Shown one piece after another: positions 34,601 through 43,613 of a stretch of DNA of 64,000 nucleotides; position 1 is the stretch's first letter; each line of letters opens with the position of its first letter. Made by a program: the position numbers and the translations under genes. Source of the DNA: Oscillibacter sp. (GTDB lineage: Bacteria > Bacillota > Clostridia > Oscillospirales > Oscillospiraceae); NCBI GenBank assembly GCA_017527365.1, contig JAFXQD010000017.1, positions 1 through 64,000 of the forward strand, in the 5' to 3' direction. The notes beneath the pieces were generated by a model that had not been told where the DNA came from, did not search any database, and saw only the letters and a program-made list of their open reading frames with translations.

Positions 34601-36190
34601 TTACGCCTTCTTCTGCGCGTTCATCCACGCAAAGAGGTTATCATACTGGTTTCCGTCGGCGTCAACGGCTTTCAACGCGCCGCCGCCGTTGTTGTCGGGG
34701 GCAAAGCCCATGTTTTCGTCGTCCGCGGCGTTTTTAATCGCGTCCCTGTCCTGCACGCCCGTCACTTGGTTGTTGAACGTGTAGACCCACGCGAAATGCG
34801 CCATATATTCGGCGCCGGGGTCGTCCGTTCCGGGCACGGTGTCGAACATGGAGTACCACGCGTTTTCCGCCCCGGCTTGCAACAGGGCGCGGTAAGTCGG
34901 CATGGAGAACAATTCCGGCTTGACCACGGGGTCTTGCCGCGCATTCACAAACCAAATCGGAATGTCTTTAATGGCTTGGATTTTTTCGTCCGTCATCCAG
35001 CGGTCGGAGGTCATCCGATAGCCGCCGTCCTCGCCGTAGGCATACTTGCCGTCGGCGCCCTTCTCGAAAATCGCCCACGCGTAAGCCTCGCAGTTCGGAT
35101 AAGCCGCCGCCCAGTAGTCGGGGTAGGTGGTCAGCATGTTCATAGTCATATAGCCGCCGTTGGAGCACCCGCCCAGATAGACGCGGTTCGGGTCAACGTC
35201 CGGATGAGCCCGCACAAAGTCCTCGATAGCGTCCATGAGGATTTCCGTATAGCGCGACATCACGTCGCCGCCGCTGTTCGTGCCGTCGCCGCCGTCCATC
35301 CAGTACGTTTCGCACTGCACCGCCAGCACGTAAGCGCCGTTCGCGCCGCCCGGCGTCGTGAACTGCGACTGAATCTCTTCGCGGTTCAGCGCCACGACCT
35401 CGTTGCCGATAAGTGCTATGTCAACGTCCGTTCCGCCTTCGCCCTGCCCGTGCAGCCACACAATGAGCGGATTCTGCGCGCCGTCGTTCAGGAGCGCGTC
35501 GGGGGCGTTGGCGGCGTAGCGGAGCGTGTATTCCTCCATTTCCTTATTCATGCGGTTGAGGTATTCGCCGCCGTACTCGCCGCGCTCCGGGAAGGCCTCG
35601 GTCTCCGGGCAAACGCGGCTGTCAATCAAATCGGCGTCTATGACATACGTTTCGCCGCCCACGACCGCCGCCGCGACAACCGGGTACTCTTTCGCCCATT
35701 TGTTCATCATCACCGACATGTCGTAATCGAACGGGGAGCCGCTGGCGGCGTAATTTGTCGCAAGCTCCAGCGTGACATACTCGGACGGTTCGCCCGTAAA
35801 CTCGCCCGCGCTGTCGGAGAAGCCGACATTCGTCACCTCGCGCCGGACGCCGTTGGTGACGGCTAACGCGCCCTCTTTCGACAGGCTGTCAGCCGCCGCC
35901 GGGACTTCGGGCAGTTGCATGATGATTTTCGGCACGCCCGGCCCCCATTCGTAGCCCTGCACGTAAATCCACGCCGCCTCGACGGGCGTCCCGTCGGGGG
36001 CTTTGACGTTCTCCCCCGCCTCGGCGGGCGCGTTGGCGGTCTCCGCCTCAATCATGGCTTCCGTGGACGCGTTCGGCTCCTGCTTGGGGGCGTCGTTCTG
36101 CGCGGGACTGCCGCCGCAGGCCGCCAACGCCAGCAACAGCGGACACGCCGCCGCCAGCGCCGCCCATTTCAGGATGTTGCGCTTTCCCAT
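34601..36190 (-). CDS. PHB depolymerase/esterase-like alpha/beta-hydrolase lipoprotein
   Basis: This 529-residue lipoprotein has a lipobox (LLLALAAC) and an acidic linker. The hydrolase core begins near residue 215: PLIVWLHGQGEGGTD (oxyanion region), then the nucleophile elbow VYLGGCSNGGYMTM (Ser ~330), a candidate Asp in WFVNARQDPVV (~420), and a late His in YMAHFAWVY (~480). This matches extracellular esterases of the PHB-depolymerase/feruloyl-esterase group. Start at ATG 36190 with GGAAAGGAG, where the signal peptide begins; the open frame continues 19 codons upstream without a site. Promoter at 36248-36276. It may deacylate plant or surface polymers. Confidence 0.82.
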   Translation of the reverse strand: MGKRNILKWAALAAACPLLLALAACGGSPAQNDAPKQEPNASTEAMIEAETANAPAEAGENVKAPDGTPVEAAWIYVQGYEWGPGVPKIIMQLPEVPAAADSLSKEGALAVTNGVRREVTNVGFSDSAGEFTGEPSEYVTLELATNYAASGSPFDYDMSVMMNKWAKEYPVVAAAVVGGETYVIDADLIDSRVCPETEAFPERGEYGGEYLNRMNKEMEEYTLRYAANAPDALLNDGAQNPLIVWLHGQGEGGTDVDIALIGNEVVALNREEIQSQFTTPGGANGAYVLAVQCETYWMDGGDGTNSGGDVMSRYTEILMDAIEDFVRAHPDVDPNRVYLGGCSNGGYMTMNMLTTYPDYWAAAYPNCEAYAWAIFEKGADGKYAYGEDGGYRMTSDRWMTDEKIQAIKDIPIWFVNARQDPVVKPELFSMPTYRALLQAGAENAWYSMFDTVPGTDDPGAEYMAHFAWVYTFNNQVTGVQDRDAIKNAADDENMGFAPDNNGGGALKAVDADGNQYDNLFAWMNAQKKA

Positions 36191-36247
36191 AGGTACAGCT
36201 CCTTTCCGTTGTGACCGTTTGCGTTTTCGCGGGATTTTATACCCCAC

Positions 36248-36276
36248 ATCTTAGCGCCCCGAAAGAACGCTGTCAA
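36248..36276 (-). promoter_or_regulatory. Promoter of the esterase lipoprotein gene
   Basis: Minus-strand consensus TTGACA (36276-36271) and TAAGAT (36253-36248) are 17 bp apart. The -35 overlaps the T-run of the preceding terminator. Confidence 0.78.
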
Positions 36277-36277
36277 G

Positions 36278-36307
36278 AAAAAATCGCGCCCCGCACGGAC
36301 GGGACGC
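36278..36307 (-). terminator. Terminator of the beta-helix protein gene
   Basis: Minus-strand GCGTCCCG / CGGGGCGC stem (one G-U pair) with a 6-nt loop, followed by GATTTTTT. It lies 8 bp after the gene's stop. Confidence 0.85.
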
Positions 36308-36314
36308 TTTGCGG

Positions 36315-38981
36315 TTACGTTTCGGCGGCTGTGACTTCCATTTTGTCTGTCTGCGGCTTATAATCCGCGTCCAACAGGAACGCGTAGCAATGCGCGAACT
36401 TCTCCGGGAACGTTACGGCGGCAAGCTCCGCGTACTTGTCGCCGTCCAGCGTTGTTTTCTCGGCGACGTAGAACCGGACAAGCTGTCCCTCCTCGTCGTA
36501 CCACGCAAGGCAGACCGTGTAGGACGCGTTTTCCGTTGCGCCCTCGGTTTTTTCGTAGCCCAGCTTGACCGTCGCCGACGTTCCGTCAAGCGCGTAGGAA
36601 AAGCCCGCCTTGGATACGATGGCTTCCGTTGTTACCGTCACCGCGACGTTGCCCGTGATTTTCGTCACGCGGTAGGCGCCCTTGCCCTCGTCAACGGTCA
36701 CAAGGCTTCCGTATGCGTCGGCGGGCGACGCCGCCACGGACACGAGCTTGTAGCCCTCGGCGACCGTCACGACAAAGTTGCACTGCCCCGTCCCGCCCGT
36801 AACGATGTTCCCGGTGTCGGCGGCGCGGGCGTAGTAAGCCCCGGAACTGTCCGCCGTTTCCTCGCTAATCGTTGAAGTCTTATAGACCGCAACGGACGCG
36901 TGGGAAGCCTTGAACGAGACGGCGTAACCGGAAGTTTCCGGAGCGGCTTCGCCTTCGGTATCGGGGTCGTCCGCGCCGCAGTACGTGCAACGCCCCGACG
37001 AATAATGGTGCCCTGTCGCGGGAATCGCAATGCTTTCGGTTTCGCCGCAGACCGCGCACGCGTACAGCATTGTCCCGGCGGCGGCGCAAGTCGCCTCCTT
37101 GGTTTCCGTCCCGCCGTCCCACGTGTGCCCCGTAACGGCGCAATTTGCCGTTTCGCTCCCGCTGCCCGAACTAATGCTCCAAGCAGTCGTTGCCGTCGGC
37201 GACGAGAAGAACGCGTAATTGACAATCTTGGGCGCCGCGATTCCGACGACAACCGCTTTTTCGCCGTCCTTGACGTGGATTATCTTTCCGACGCCGATAT
37301 TGCTTCCCTGATAGGATACGTAAGCCTGACTGCCGCTCGCGGGCGTCGCGGCGCCCATGGCGCGGCCTCCGGCGGCGAACACCGTCGCGCCTTTTACGGT
37401 AAACGTCCCGTCGTAGTCAAGGGGCTGGTTGTCGTACCCGGCCTGTTGTCCCCAAACGACGATATTGCCGCCCGTGAGGTTCAAGGCGCCGTTGGCGTCG
37501 AGGCCGTCGCCGCCCGCGTTGACCTTCACGACGCCGCCCGAAATGTTGATGGCGGCGGAACTGTCGGCGAACAGCCGGACGCGTTCGCCGTCCTGCGGGC
37601 GCGGGCTGTCATAACGGACAGCCTCCGCGTTTCCCTGCAGGCGCGGGGCGGCGAAGCCGCGAAATCTGTCGCCGCCCGGACCGCCGGGGTCGAAGCCTTT
37701 GGAACTACCGCCCGCCGCGTTGATTCCGTCGTCCGACGTTGCAACGTCGTAACAGCCCGATAAGATGTTGACCGTCGTGCCCTCCAGCCCCTCGTAGCTT
37801 TGGGAAACGGCGAATTGCAAGGCGGGGTCTTTCCCGCCTTTCTCGCCGAGCGTCAGAACGTTGTCGGCGTGGGCGCCGTCGTCGCCCGTGCGAATCGTGA
37901 ACTGTCCGCCCGTAATCGTAGCGTCGCAGTCGGAGTGTATGGCGTCGTCGGCGGTGTTGAGCGCGAACGTCCCGCCGCTTATCGTGATTTTGTTCGTCGG
38001 CGTCTCCGCGTCCGACGAGGCTTTCAGCCCCTTGCCGCTCTTGTCGCCCAGCGCGTTGACGTTCCCATAGCCGCCGAACGTCGTGATGTCGAACGTCCCG
38101 CCGCTAATCGTGAGGTTCGCGGCGGTCTGGATTCCGTCGCCGCCCGTAGCGTTGATTTGAATCTTGCCGTTCGTGATTTTCACGCCGCCGCCGCAGGAAA
38201 TCCCGTCTCCCGCCGACGTAATGCCTATCGTTCCGCCCGATACCGTTACGCCGTTTGCCGCTTGGATTCCGTCGTCCCCGGCGTTAATGGTCAGCGTCCC
38301 CTCGTTGACAAGAACCGTCCCCGCAGAATCCGCGTCGCCTTCTTCGGGCTCGGCTTTCAGTCCGTCGCCGTCGGCGGTAATCGTCACTGTTCCGCCGTCG
38401 ATTTTCACGCTTCCGTCGGAGGCAAGCCCGTTGTTCGCTGCCTTGACGACCAGCGTCGCGCCGCCGCCCACCGTCACGGACGCCCCCGCGCCGCCCTTGA
38501 TTCCGTTCTTGCACGCGGAGCCGTCCGCCGTAAGCGTCCCGCCGCCCGCAATCGTCAGCGACGCCCCCGACTTGACATTTATCGCCGCGCCCTCAAAATC
38601 GTCGGATTCCTCGTTGGCAAGGCTTTCCTTATCTGTCAGCACGACCGTCCCGGAGACGTTCAGCGTCACTTCCGAGGATTTGCCGCACACAAGCGGCGCG
38701 GTCGTCGCGGACGTTAACGACAAATCTTGCAAGTTCAGCGTGACGCCCGCCGTCTCTTTCTTAACCGTAATACTGCCCGCCTTGCAGGAGCCTGTGACAA
38801 TGTACGTCCCCGCCTTGTCAATCGTAAGGGCGGTTCCCGCGATTGCCGAGCCGTCCGACGCCGTGATTCCCGTATCCGAGAACGTGTAGGCGACGCTTTC
38901 CGCCGCCGACGCCGCCGACGCGCACAGCGTTATAAACAGCGCCGTCAGCGCGAACGCCGACAATAGTTTTTTCTTGTCCAT
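36315..38981 (-). CDS. Large secreted beta-helix carbohydrate-binding-like protein (Cthe_2159-type)
   Basis: This 888-residue exported protein has a signal peptide (MDKKKLLSAFALTALFITLC). Residues ~40-520 are repeats of short Gly/Thr/Ile-rich strands (DGGTVTITADGDGLKA, ANGVTVSGGTIGITSAGDGI), giving a right-handed parallel beta-helix. Repeated GDGI/GDDGI turns suggest calcium binding. This matches the Cthe_2159/DUF4353 group, known to bind acidic polysaccharides. Near residues 610-650 two CxxC pairs (YACAVC; CTYC) form a possible zinc-binding segment often found between Big-like repeats. The C-terminal ~200 residues are beta-rich. No wall anchor was seen. Start ATG 38981 after AAAGGAGG. Confidence 0.82.
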   Translation of the reverse strand: MDKKKLLSAFALTALFITLCASAASAAESVAYTFSDTGITASDGSAIAGTALTIDKAGTYIVTGSCKAGSITVKKETAGVTLNLQDLSLTSATTAPLVCGKSSEVTLNVSGTVVLTDKESLANEESDDFEGAAINVKSGASLTIAGGGTLTADGSACKNGIKGGAGASVTVGGGATLVVKAANNGLASDGSVKIDGGTVTITADGDGLKAEPEEGDADSAGTVLVNEGTLTINAGDDGIQAANGVTVSGGTIGITSAGDGISCGGGVKITNGKIQINATGGDGIQTAANLTISGGTFDITTFGGYGNVNALGDKSGKGLKASSDAETPTNKITISGGTFALNTADDAIHSDCDATITGGQFTIRTGDDGAHADNVLTLGEKGGKDPALQFAVSQSYEGLEGTTVNILSGCYDVATSDDGINAAGGSSKGFDPGGPGGDRFRGFAAPRLQGNAEAVRYDSPRPQDGERVRLFADSSAAINISGGVVKVNAGGDGLDANGALNLTGGNIVVWGQQAGYDNQPLDYDGTFTVKGATVFAAGGRAMGAATPASGSQAYVSYQGSNIGVGKIIHVKDGEKAVVVGIAAPKIVNYAFFSSPTATTAWSISSGSGSETANCAVTGHTWDGGTETKEATCAAAGTMLYACAVCGETESIAIPATGHHYSSGRCTYCGADDPDTEGEAAPETSGYAVSFKASHASVAVYKTSTISEETADSSGAYYARAADTGNIVTGGTGQCNFVVTVAEGYKLVSVAASPADAYGSLVTVDEGKGAYRVTKITGNVAVTVTTEAIVSKAGFSYALDGTSATVKLGYEKTEGATENASYTVCLAWYDEEGQLVRFYVAEKTTLDGDKYAELAAVTFPEKFAHCYAFLLDADYKPQTDKMEVTAAET

Positions 38982-39010
38982 GTCCTAAGCCTCCTTTAAT
39001 AAAAACTCAT

Positions 39011-39052
39011 AAAAACGCAAACGCCCGAAAGGGAACGTATCCCAGACGGGCG
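39011..39052 (-). terminator. Terminator of the flavodoxin/ferredoxin gene
   Basis: CGCCCG/CGGGCG (39022-39027 and 39047-39052) with an inner GGGA/TCCC stem is followed on the minus strand by TTTGCGTTTTT. It lies 40 bp past the stop at 39092. Confidence 0.65.
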
Positions 39053-39091
39053 GAGTTCCCCCAATCGTATGCGCAAACGGGGATAGAATTT

Positions 39092-39925
39092 TTAGGGTTC
39101 AAAAGCGTAAAAGAACGCGTTTTCCTTCGGCTCCGCGTAATTTTCTTTCAGCATTGCGACATGGGACAAAAACGCGGGGTCGTCGAAAAACCGCGCCCGC
39201 CGCGCACAGCTTTTTACGCACGCTTGGCACTTGATGCAAACGCCCGGAACGCTCGCAACGTCTTGCGGGTCGATAGCGCCCATGGGGCAGACGCGGGCGC
39301 AAGCCCCGCAACCGTCGCAACGCGACAAATCGACTTTCGGCTTTGCTTTCAGGAATTTGGCGGGGGCGCCGTCCAAGCCTTTCGGGACGTAGTACGGCGC
39401 GGCGGGGTCGCCGGGGACGCGCACGGGCGGCGGGCATTCCGGCAACGTCAAAACCGCGTCGGCGGTCTTTTCGGCGAACGCCCGCAACTCCCGCATGTCG
39501 GCGGCGTCCGGACGCCCGCCGCCCAACTTGTCCGCGAAGGCGTGTTCCCCGACGACCGCCGCCGCGCTTATCGCGCAAAAGCCGTTGCCCGTCAGGACGG
39601 CGGCCAGTTCGGCGAGGGCGTCGTCAAAGGCGCGGTTGCCGAACGTCACGACCGCCGCCGCCGGGGTTTGATTGCCGCGCAGTATCGCTTTCAAGTCGGG
39701 CAGAATCTTATTCGGGAGTTTCCCGGCGTACACCGGACAGGCGATAACCAGAAAGTCCGACGGCGCGAACGCGTATTCCCGTTTCCGCGCCTCCGGGCGG
39801 TTCAGTCCGGACGCCCGCAACGGGACGCCCAGCCTTTCCGCGATTGTGCGCGCTATTTCCATTGCGGCGCGTTCGGCGTTCCCCGTGGGGCTGAACCACA
39901 ATGCCCGTACTGTTTTGATTTCCAT
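39092..39925 (-). CDS. EFR1-type protein: flavodoxin domain plus two 4Fe-4S clusters
   Basis: This 277-residue soluble protein joins an N-terminal flavodoxin-like domain (FMN loop WFSPTGNAERAAMEIA, ~11) to a C-terminal ferredoxin with two CxxCxxCxxxCP-type sites: CDGCGACARVCPMGA (~209) and CIKCQACVKSC (~236). This is the EFR1 ferredoxin family, common in anaerobic Firmicutes and thought to carry electrons. Start at ATG 39925 after a G-rich ribosome binding site (GGGGGGGG). It follows a 68-residue Cys protein by 15 bp and is probably in the same transcript as the ClpE-like gene. Confidence 0.92.
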   Translation of the reverse strand: MEIKTVRALWFSPTGNAERAAMEIARTIAERLGVPLRASGLNRPEARKREYAFAPSDFLVIACPVYAGKLPNKILPDLKAILRGNQTPAAAVVTFGNRAFDDALAELAAVLTGNGFCAISAAAVVGEHAFADKLGGGRPDAADMRELRAFAEKTADAVLTLPECPPPVRVPGDPAAPYYVPKGLDGAPAKFLKAKPKVDLSRCDGCGACARVCPMGAIDPQDVASVPGVCIKCQACVKSCARRARFFDDPAFLSHVAMLKENYAEPKENAFFYAFEP

Positions 39926-39940
39926 AACGCCCCCCCCAGC

Positions 39941-40147
39941 TTACAAGGAAAAGTCCTCCGGCTTGAACTTGCGCCGCAACGACGCCGGACGCGGCGGAAT
40001 CCGCTTCAAGGGGTCGTAGCGGAACGCCTTGCAGGAATCTCCCGGCGCGACGCCCCCGCGTTTCGGACATTTGATTTCCGTATCGCTCACGCGCTCCCCG
40101 CGCTCGCAGTACGCGCAATTCGGCTCTATGTCGCGGCGGAACAGCAT
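39941..40147 (-). CDS. Small Cys-containing hypothetical protein
   Basis: This 68-residue protein is assigned to ATG 40147, six bases after GGGAGGGG; the frame continues upstream without a better start. The arrangement CAYCERG (~11), CPKRG (~27) and GDSCKAF (~38) suggests four-Cys metal binding. The C-terminus is basic and Pro-rich (KRIPPRPASLRRKFKPEDF). It lies between the ClpE-like ATPase and EFR1 genes on the same strand. I recall similar short proteins in Clostridia but no function. Confidence 0.75.
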   Translation of the reverse strand: MLFRRDIEPNCAYCERGERVSDTEIKCPKRGGVAPGDSCKAFRYDPLKRIPPRPASLRRKFKPEDFSL

Positions 40148-40216
40148 AAAAACCCCTCCCGGCGTTTCGCGCCGCCCTCCCCAAACGGGAAGGGCTTTCA
40201 GGTTGCGCAAAAGTCC

Positions 40217-42517
40217 CTACATGGCGAAAATTTCGATGGCGTCGCCCGTCGTCGTCGCCCGGACTTGCGAAATCGGACGGTCGTAACTGTCGATAATGCG
40301 CGTGGCTAACTCGTCCTCAAGGTCTTTCTGAATCGTGCGGCGCAGGTTGCGGGCGCCGTACACGCGGGAATAGGACTTCTTCGTCAGGTACGCCACAAGC
40401 GCGTCGTCGTAAGAGAACGCAATGCCCTTTTCGCGCAGGGAATCGCGCAGTTCGTTGAGCATAATGCGGGCGATGTCGCCGAAATTCTCTTCCGAAAGGC
40501 GGTTGAAGGTTATCACGGCGTCCACGCGGTTGATGAACTCCGGGCGCAGGAACTGCTCCAGCGCTTTCATGGCGCGGTCGCGGTCCTGCTCGTTGGCGGT
40601 GCGCCCAAAGCCTACCGTGCCCTCTTTCGTCGCGCTCCCGGCGTTGGAGGTCATGACAATGATGGTGTTCTCAAAGTTGACCTTGCGCCCGTGCGCGTCG
40701 GTGATTTCGCCGTCGTCCAGAATCTGCAACAAGACGTTCATCACGTCGGGATGGGCTTTTTCGATTTCGTCGAACAGGATGACGGCGTAGGGCTTGCGGC
40801 GGATTTTCTCGGTAAGCTGCCCCGCCTCGTCGTAGCCCACGTAACCCGGCGGCGAGCCGACGATGCGCGAAACGGAATGCTTCTCCATGAACTCCGACAT
40901 GTCCAGCCGTATCAGGGAGTCGGGGGTGTCGAACAGGTCGCTTGCAAGCTGTTTGACAAGCTCCGTCTTTCCGACGCCCGTCGGCCCCACGAAAATAAAG
41001 CTCACGGGCTTATGCTTGGGGCTGATTCCCACGCGGTTCCGGCGCACGGCGGCGGCTACCGCCGACACCGCCTCGTCCTGTCCGACAAGGTGCGTCTTGA
41101 GGCGCTCTTCCAGTTGGCTGAGGCGTTGGAACTCCTGCTCCCGGATTTTCGACGCCGGGATTTTCGTCCACAGCTCGATGACGTGCGCTAAATTCTCCAT
41201 GGACAGTTCCGGGTCGCCCTTTTCCAGCAGTCCGTCAAGCTCGGCGCGGAGTTGGATTCCCCGGCTTTTCAGGAACGCCAAACGCTCGTAATCGGGCTCC
41301 TGTCCCTGCGCCCGCCGCTCCTCCATTAACGCGCTCTCCTTGTCGTAATCGTCCAGTTCGCGCTGAATCTCCATGCGGCGGGAGATGTCCTTGTCTTTCA
41401 GGTTGAGGTCGGAGCAGGCCTCGTCAATCAGGTCAATCGCCTTGTCGGGAAGGAAACGGTCGGTGATATAGCGTTCCGACAGCGCGACCGCCTGCCTAAG
41501 AATGCCGTCGGACAGGCGCACGCCGTGGAAGGATTCGTAGCGCGGCGCAAGCCCTTTCAGGATTTTCACGGAATCCTCTATGGACGGCTCGTTTACCGTG
41601 ACGGGCTGGAAACGGCGCTCAAGGGCGGTGTCCTTCTCGATGGAACGGCGGTATTCGTTGAAGGTCGTCGCGCCGATAACCTGAATTTCCCCGCGTGACA
41701 AGGCGGGTTTCAGGATGTTGGCGGCGTTCATGCTTCCCTCGGCGTCGCCCGCTCCCACAAGGTTGTGAACCTCGTCAATCATGAGAATCACGTTGCCCAT
41801 GGAGCGGACTTCGTTAATCAGCCCCTTCATGCGGCTCTCGAACTGCCCCCGGAACTGCGTCCCGGCGACAAGCGCGGTCAAGTCCAAAAGGTGCACTTCC
41901 TTGTCGCGGAGCTTGAACGGCACCTCGCCGCTTGCGATACGTTGCGCCAAGCCTTCCGCGATAGCGGTCTTGCCCACGCCCGGCTCGCCAATCAGGCAGG
42001 GGTTGTTCTTCTGGCGACGGTTGAGGATTTGCACGACGCGCTCTATCTCCTCTTCCCGCCCGACGACGGGGTCAAGTTTGCCCTCCTTGGCGCGTTCGGT
42101 CAGGCAGATACAGTAATTGTCAAGGAACTTGTGCTTTGAGGCGCGGGCTTTGTCCTTGCGGGGCTCGCGCTGGGGCGGCGGGGGCGGCGGATTGGCGCCG
42201 TTGTTGAAAAGGCGGTTCATAAAGGGGAACGTGGCGGTATGCCCCTGCTCCTCCTCGTCCTCTTGCTCGTCGTCCTCGTCGTCGTCGGTATCCGCGCCCT
42301 GCATGTCCTGCACGGCGGCGAGCATGTCCGTGCTGAGGGTCTCCAAGTCCTCCTCCGTCATGCCCATGCGCTTCATCATCTCGTCCACCTGCGGCAACCC
42401 GATTTTGCGGGCGCATTGAAGGCACAAGCCCTCGTTGGTGGTCTTGTCGCCCTCCAGTTTCGAGATGAACACCACCGCCATATTTTTCTTACATCTTGTG
42501 CAAAGTGTTGGCTGCAT
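40217..42517 (-). CDS. Clp/Hsp100 AAA+ ATPase, ClpE-like with N-terminal zinc finger
   Basis: This 766-residue protein has an N-terminal zinc finger (CTRC at ~6 and CLQC at ~32), the hallmark of ClpE, instead of the Clp_N repeats of ClpC. An acidic linker (~75-95, about 15 Asp/Glu) and a Pro/basic stretch lead to AAA+ domain 1 (Walker A GEPGVGKTAIAEG, ~165), a UVR-type middle coiled coil (~400-450) and AAA+ domain 2 (GPTGVGKTELVKQ, ~490; Walker B ILFDEIEKA). It should unfold substrates for ClpP; clpE is usually stress-induced by CtsR, but I see no CtsR operator here. Start at ATG 42517 with AAAGAGG. Confidence 0.9.
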   Translation of the reverse strand: MQPTLCTRCKKNMAVVFISKLEGDKTTNEGLCLQCARKIGLPQVDEMMKRMGMTEEDLETLSTDMLAAVQDMQGADTDDDEDDEQEDEEEQGHTATFPFMNRLFNNGANPPPPPPQREPRKDKARASKHKFLDNYCICLTERAKEGKLDPVVGREEEIERVVQILNRRQKNNPCLIGEPGVGKTAIAEGLAQRIASGEVPFKLRDKEVHLLDLTALVAGTQFRGQFESRMKGLINEVRSMGNVILMIDEVHNLVGAGDAEGSMNAANILKPALSRGEIQVIGATTFNEYRRSIEKDTALERRFQPVTVNEPSIEDSVKILKGLAPRYESFHGVRLSDGILRQAVALSERYITDRFLPDKAIDLIDEACSDLNLKDKDISRRMEIQRELDDYDKESALMEERRAQGQEPDYERLAFLKSRGIQLRAELDGLLEKGDPELSMENLAHVIELWTKIPASKIREQEFQRLSQLEERLKTHLVGQDEAVSAVAAAVRRNRVGISPKHKPVSFIFVGPTGVGKTELVKQLASDLFDTPDSLIRLDMSEFMEKHSVSRIVGSPPGYVGYDEAGQLTEKIRRKPYAVILFDEIEKAHPDVMNVLLQILDDGEITDAHGRKVNFENTIIVMTSNAGSATKEGTVGFGRTANEQDRDRAMKALEQFLRPEFINRVDAVITFNRLSEENFGDIARIMLNELRDSLREKGIAFSYDDALVAYLTKKSYSRVYGARNLRRTIQKDLEDELATRIIDSYDRPISQVRATTTGDAIEIFAM

Positions 42518-42555
42518 ATTGTCCTCTTTCCGCGTGGGAAGCCCCGCGCCGCGAA

Positions 42556-42609
42556 TTATTGTTTGTCGCCCTCGTCGTCGGGCATGTCCCGCAAGTCTTT
42601 ATATTTCAT
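42556..42609 (-). CDS. Possible micro-ORF upstream of the ClpE-like gene
   Basis: A 17-codon frame starts at ATG 42609, five bases after GGGAGGG, and ends at TAA 42556. It encodes MKYKDLRDMPDDEGDKQ, which is acidic and hydrophilic. It may be a leader peptide or a chance frame; the strong ribosome binding site is the only support. Confidence 0.3.
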   Translation of the reverse strand: MKYKDLRDMPDDEGDKQ

Positions 42610-42644
42610 AGAACCCTCCCGTTTCCGCCCGTCAGACCCAATAT

Positions 42645-42772
42645 CATTAACTTAGGAAAACCCTTCCCCCTGCCCCCCTCCCCAAAGGGGAGGGGGAACG
42701 GATTTTTGATAGCGTTTTCGTCCCTGTATCTCCCCCTTTGGGGGAGATGTCACGCAGTGACAGAGGGAGGGT
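42645..42772. repeat. Dispersed palindromic repeat, copy 1
   Basis: About 128 bp, homologous in inverted orientation to 51098-51278. It begins CATTAACTTAGG, contains CTCCCCAAAGGGGAG (42678-42692) and CTCCCCCTTTGGGGGAG (42730-42746), and ends with the stem TGTCAC-GCA-GTGACA (42748-42762) and AGAGGGAGG. It lies between the micro-ORF and the CvpA-like gene. Confidence 0.85.
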
Positions 42773-42794
42773 AGCTAAAGTTAATAACATTGCG

Positions 42795-43589
42795 TCAGAC
42801 CGGGAACGCCAGCGACGGGAACCAAATCGCCAGCGCCTTCATTACGAAGCTGTCCCGCACGCCGTCGAGCCCGGAGAAGGCGAAGCGCAACAGGAACGCC
42901 GCCGCGATAACCAGCGCGATTCCCTGTATCAGCCCCAGCAGGAAGCCGCCGAACGTATTGACGGTATGCAGTCCGGGCGCGTCCGCCATATGGTCAAGCG
43001 AACGGAACGCGAGCTTCAGCACGAACGAAAGCGCCGTAAAGGAGAGCACATAGAGCAGTCCGTAGACAATCGGGCGCAGAATCTCCCGCAACGCCGAAGC
43101 CAGCGCCTCCGAAATTGTGCCCGCGAAGCTCTTGCGCATGTCCTCCATGCGCGACTGCAAGCCTTCCGTCAGGGATTTCGGAAGCGTGTGCTCCTCCGCG
43201 AACTTGGCGAACAGTTCCGACAGGTAGTCGAACCGCAGGGCGTGGAAACTGTTCTCGTCCAGCGCCTGCTCCATGGTTTCTTCCGACTGTTCCTTTGCAT
43301 AGCCGCTAATCAGTTTGTTCATGTTCTCGCCGTCCATGGCGTTTTCGACGGCGGACGTGACGCGGGCTTCCAGCATGGGCGCGACGATTTCCACGGCTTG
43401 GTCGGAGAACTGCGAGGCGAAGAACGTCGCGCCGACAAGCGACAGGATGAGTACGGCAAGCCCGGCTATCGTCTTTATCATGCCGCGGAAGGCTCCGACA
43501 GCCGCGCAGAGGGCTGTTAATATCAGCGCGCCGATGTCGATTATCATGGCGGCGTTTTCGCCCGCAAGCGCAAAGGTTTCGCCTGTCAT
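42795..43589 (-). CDS. CvpA-family membrane protein
   Basis: This 264-residue protein has an N-terminal hydrophobic pair with the CvpA pattern IIDIGALILTALCAAVGAFRG, then further membrane segments (~30-50, ~165-190, ~215-240) around a central Glu-rich helical region. CvpA proteins are needed for colicin V production in Escherichia coli; their general role is unclear. Start at ATG 43589 after AAAGGAAAG. It is the last gene of the operon that begins with the DUF4230 pair; its stop lies 22 bp before a palindromic repeat that may help end transcription. Confidence 0.82.
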   Translation of the reverse strand: MTGETFALAGENAAMIIDIGALILTALCAAVGAFRGMIKTIAGLAVLILSLVGATFFASQFSDQAVEIVAPMLEARVTSAVENAMDGENMNKLISGYAKEQSEETMEQALDENSFHALRFDYLSELFAKFAEEHTLPKSLTEGLQSRMEDMRKSFAGTISEALASALREILRPIVYGLLYVLSFTALSFVLKLAFRSLDHMADAPGLHTVNTFGGFLLGLIQGIALVIAAAFLLRFAFSGLDGVRDSFVMKALAIWFPSLAFPV

Positions 43590-43613
43590 GTCATCATCTT
43601 CTTTCCTTTGGAT

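Noticed and set aside
42556..42609. Firm call of a leader peptide before the ClpE-like gene
   Set aside because: Kept only as a low-confidence micro-ORF: 17 codons with one good ribosome binding site are not enough evidence.
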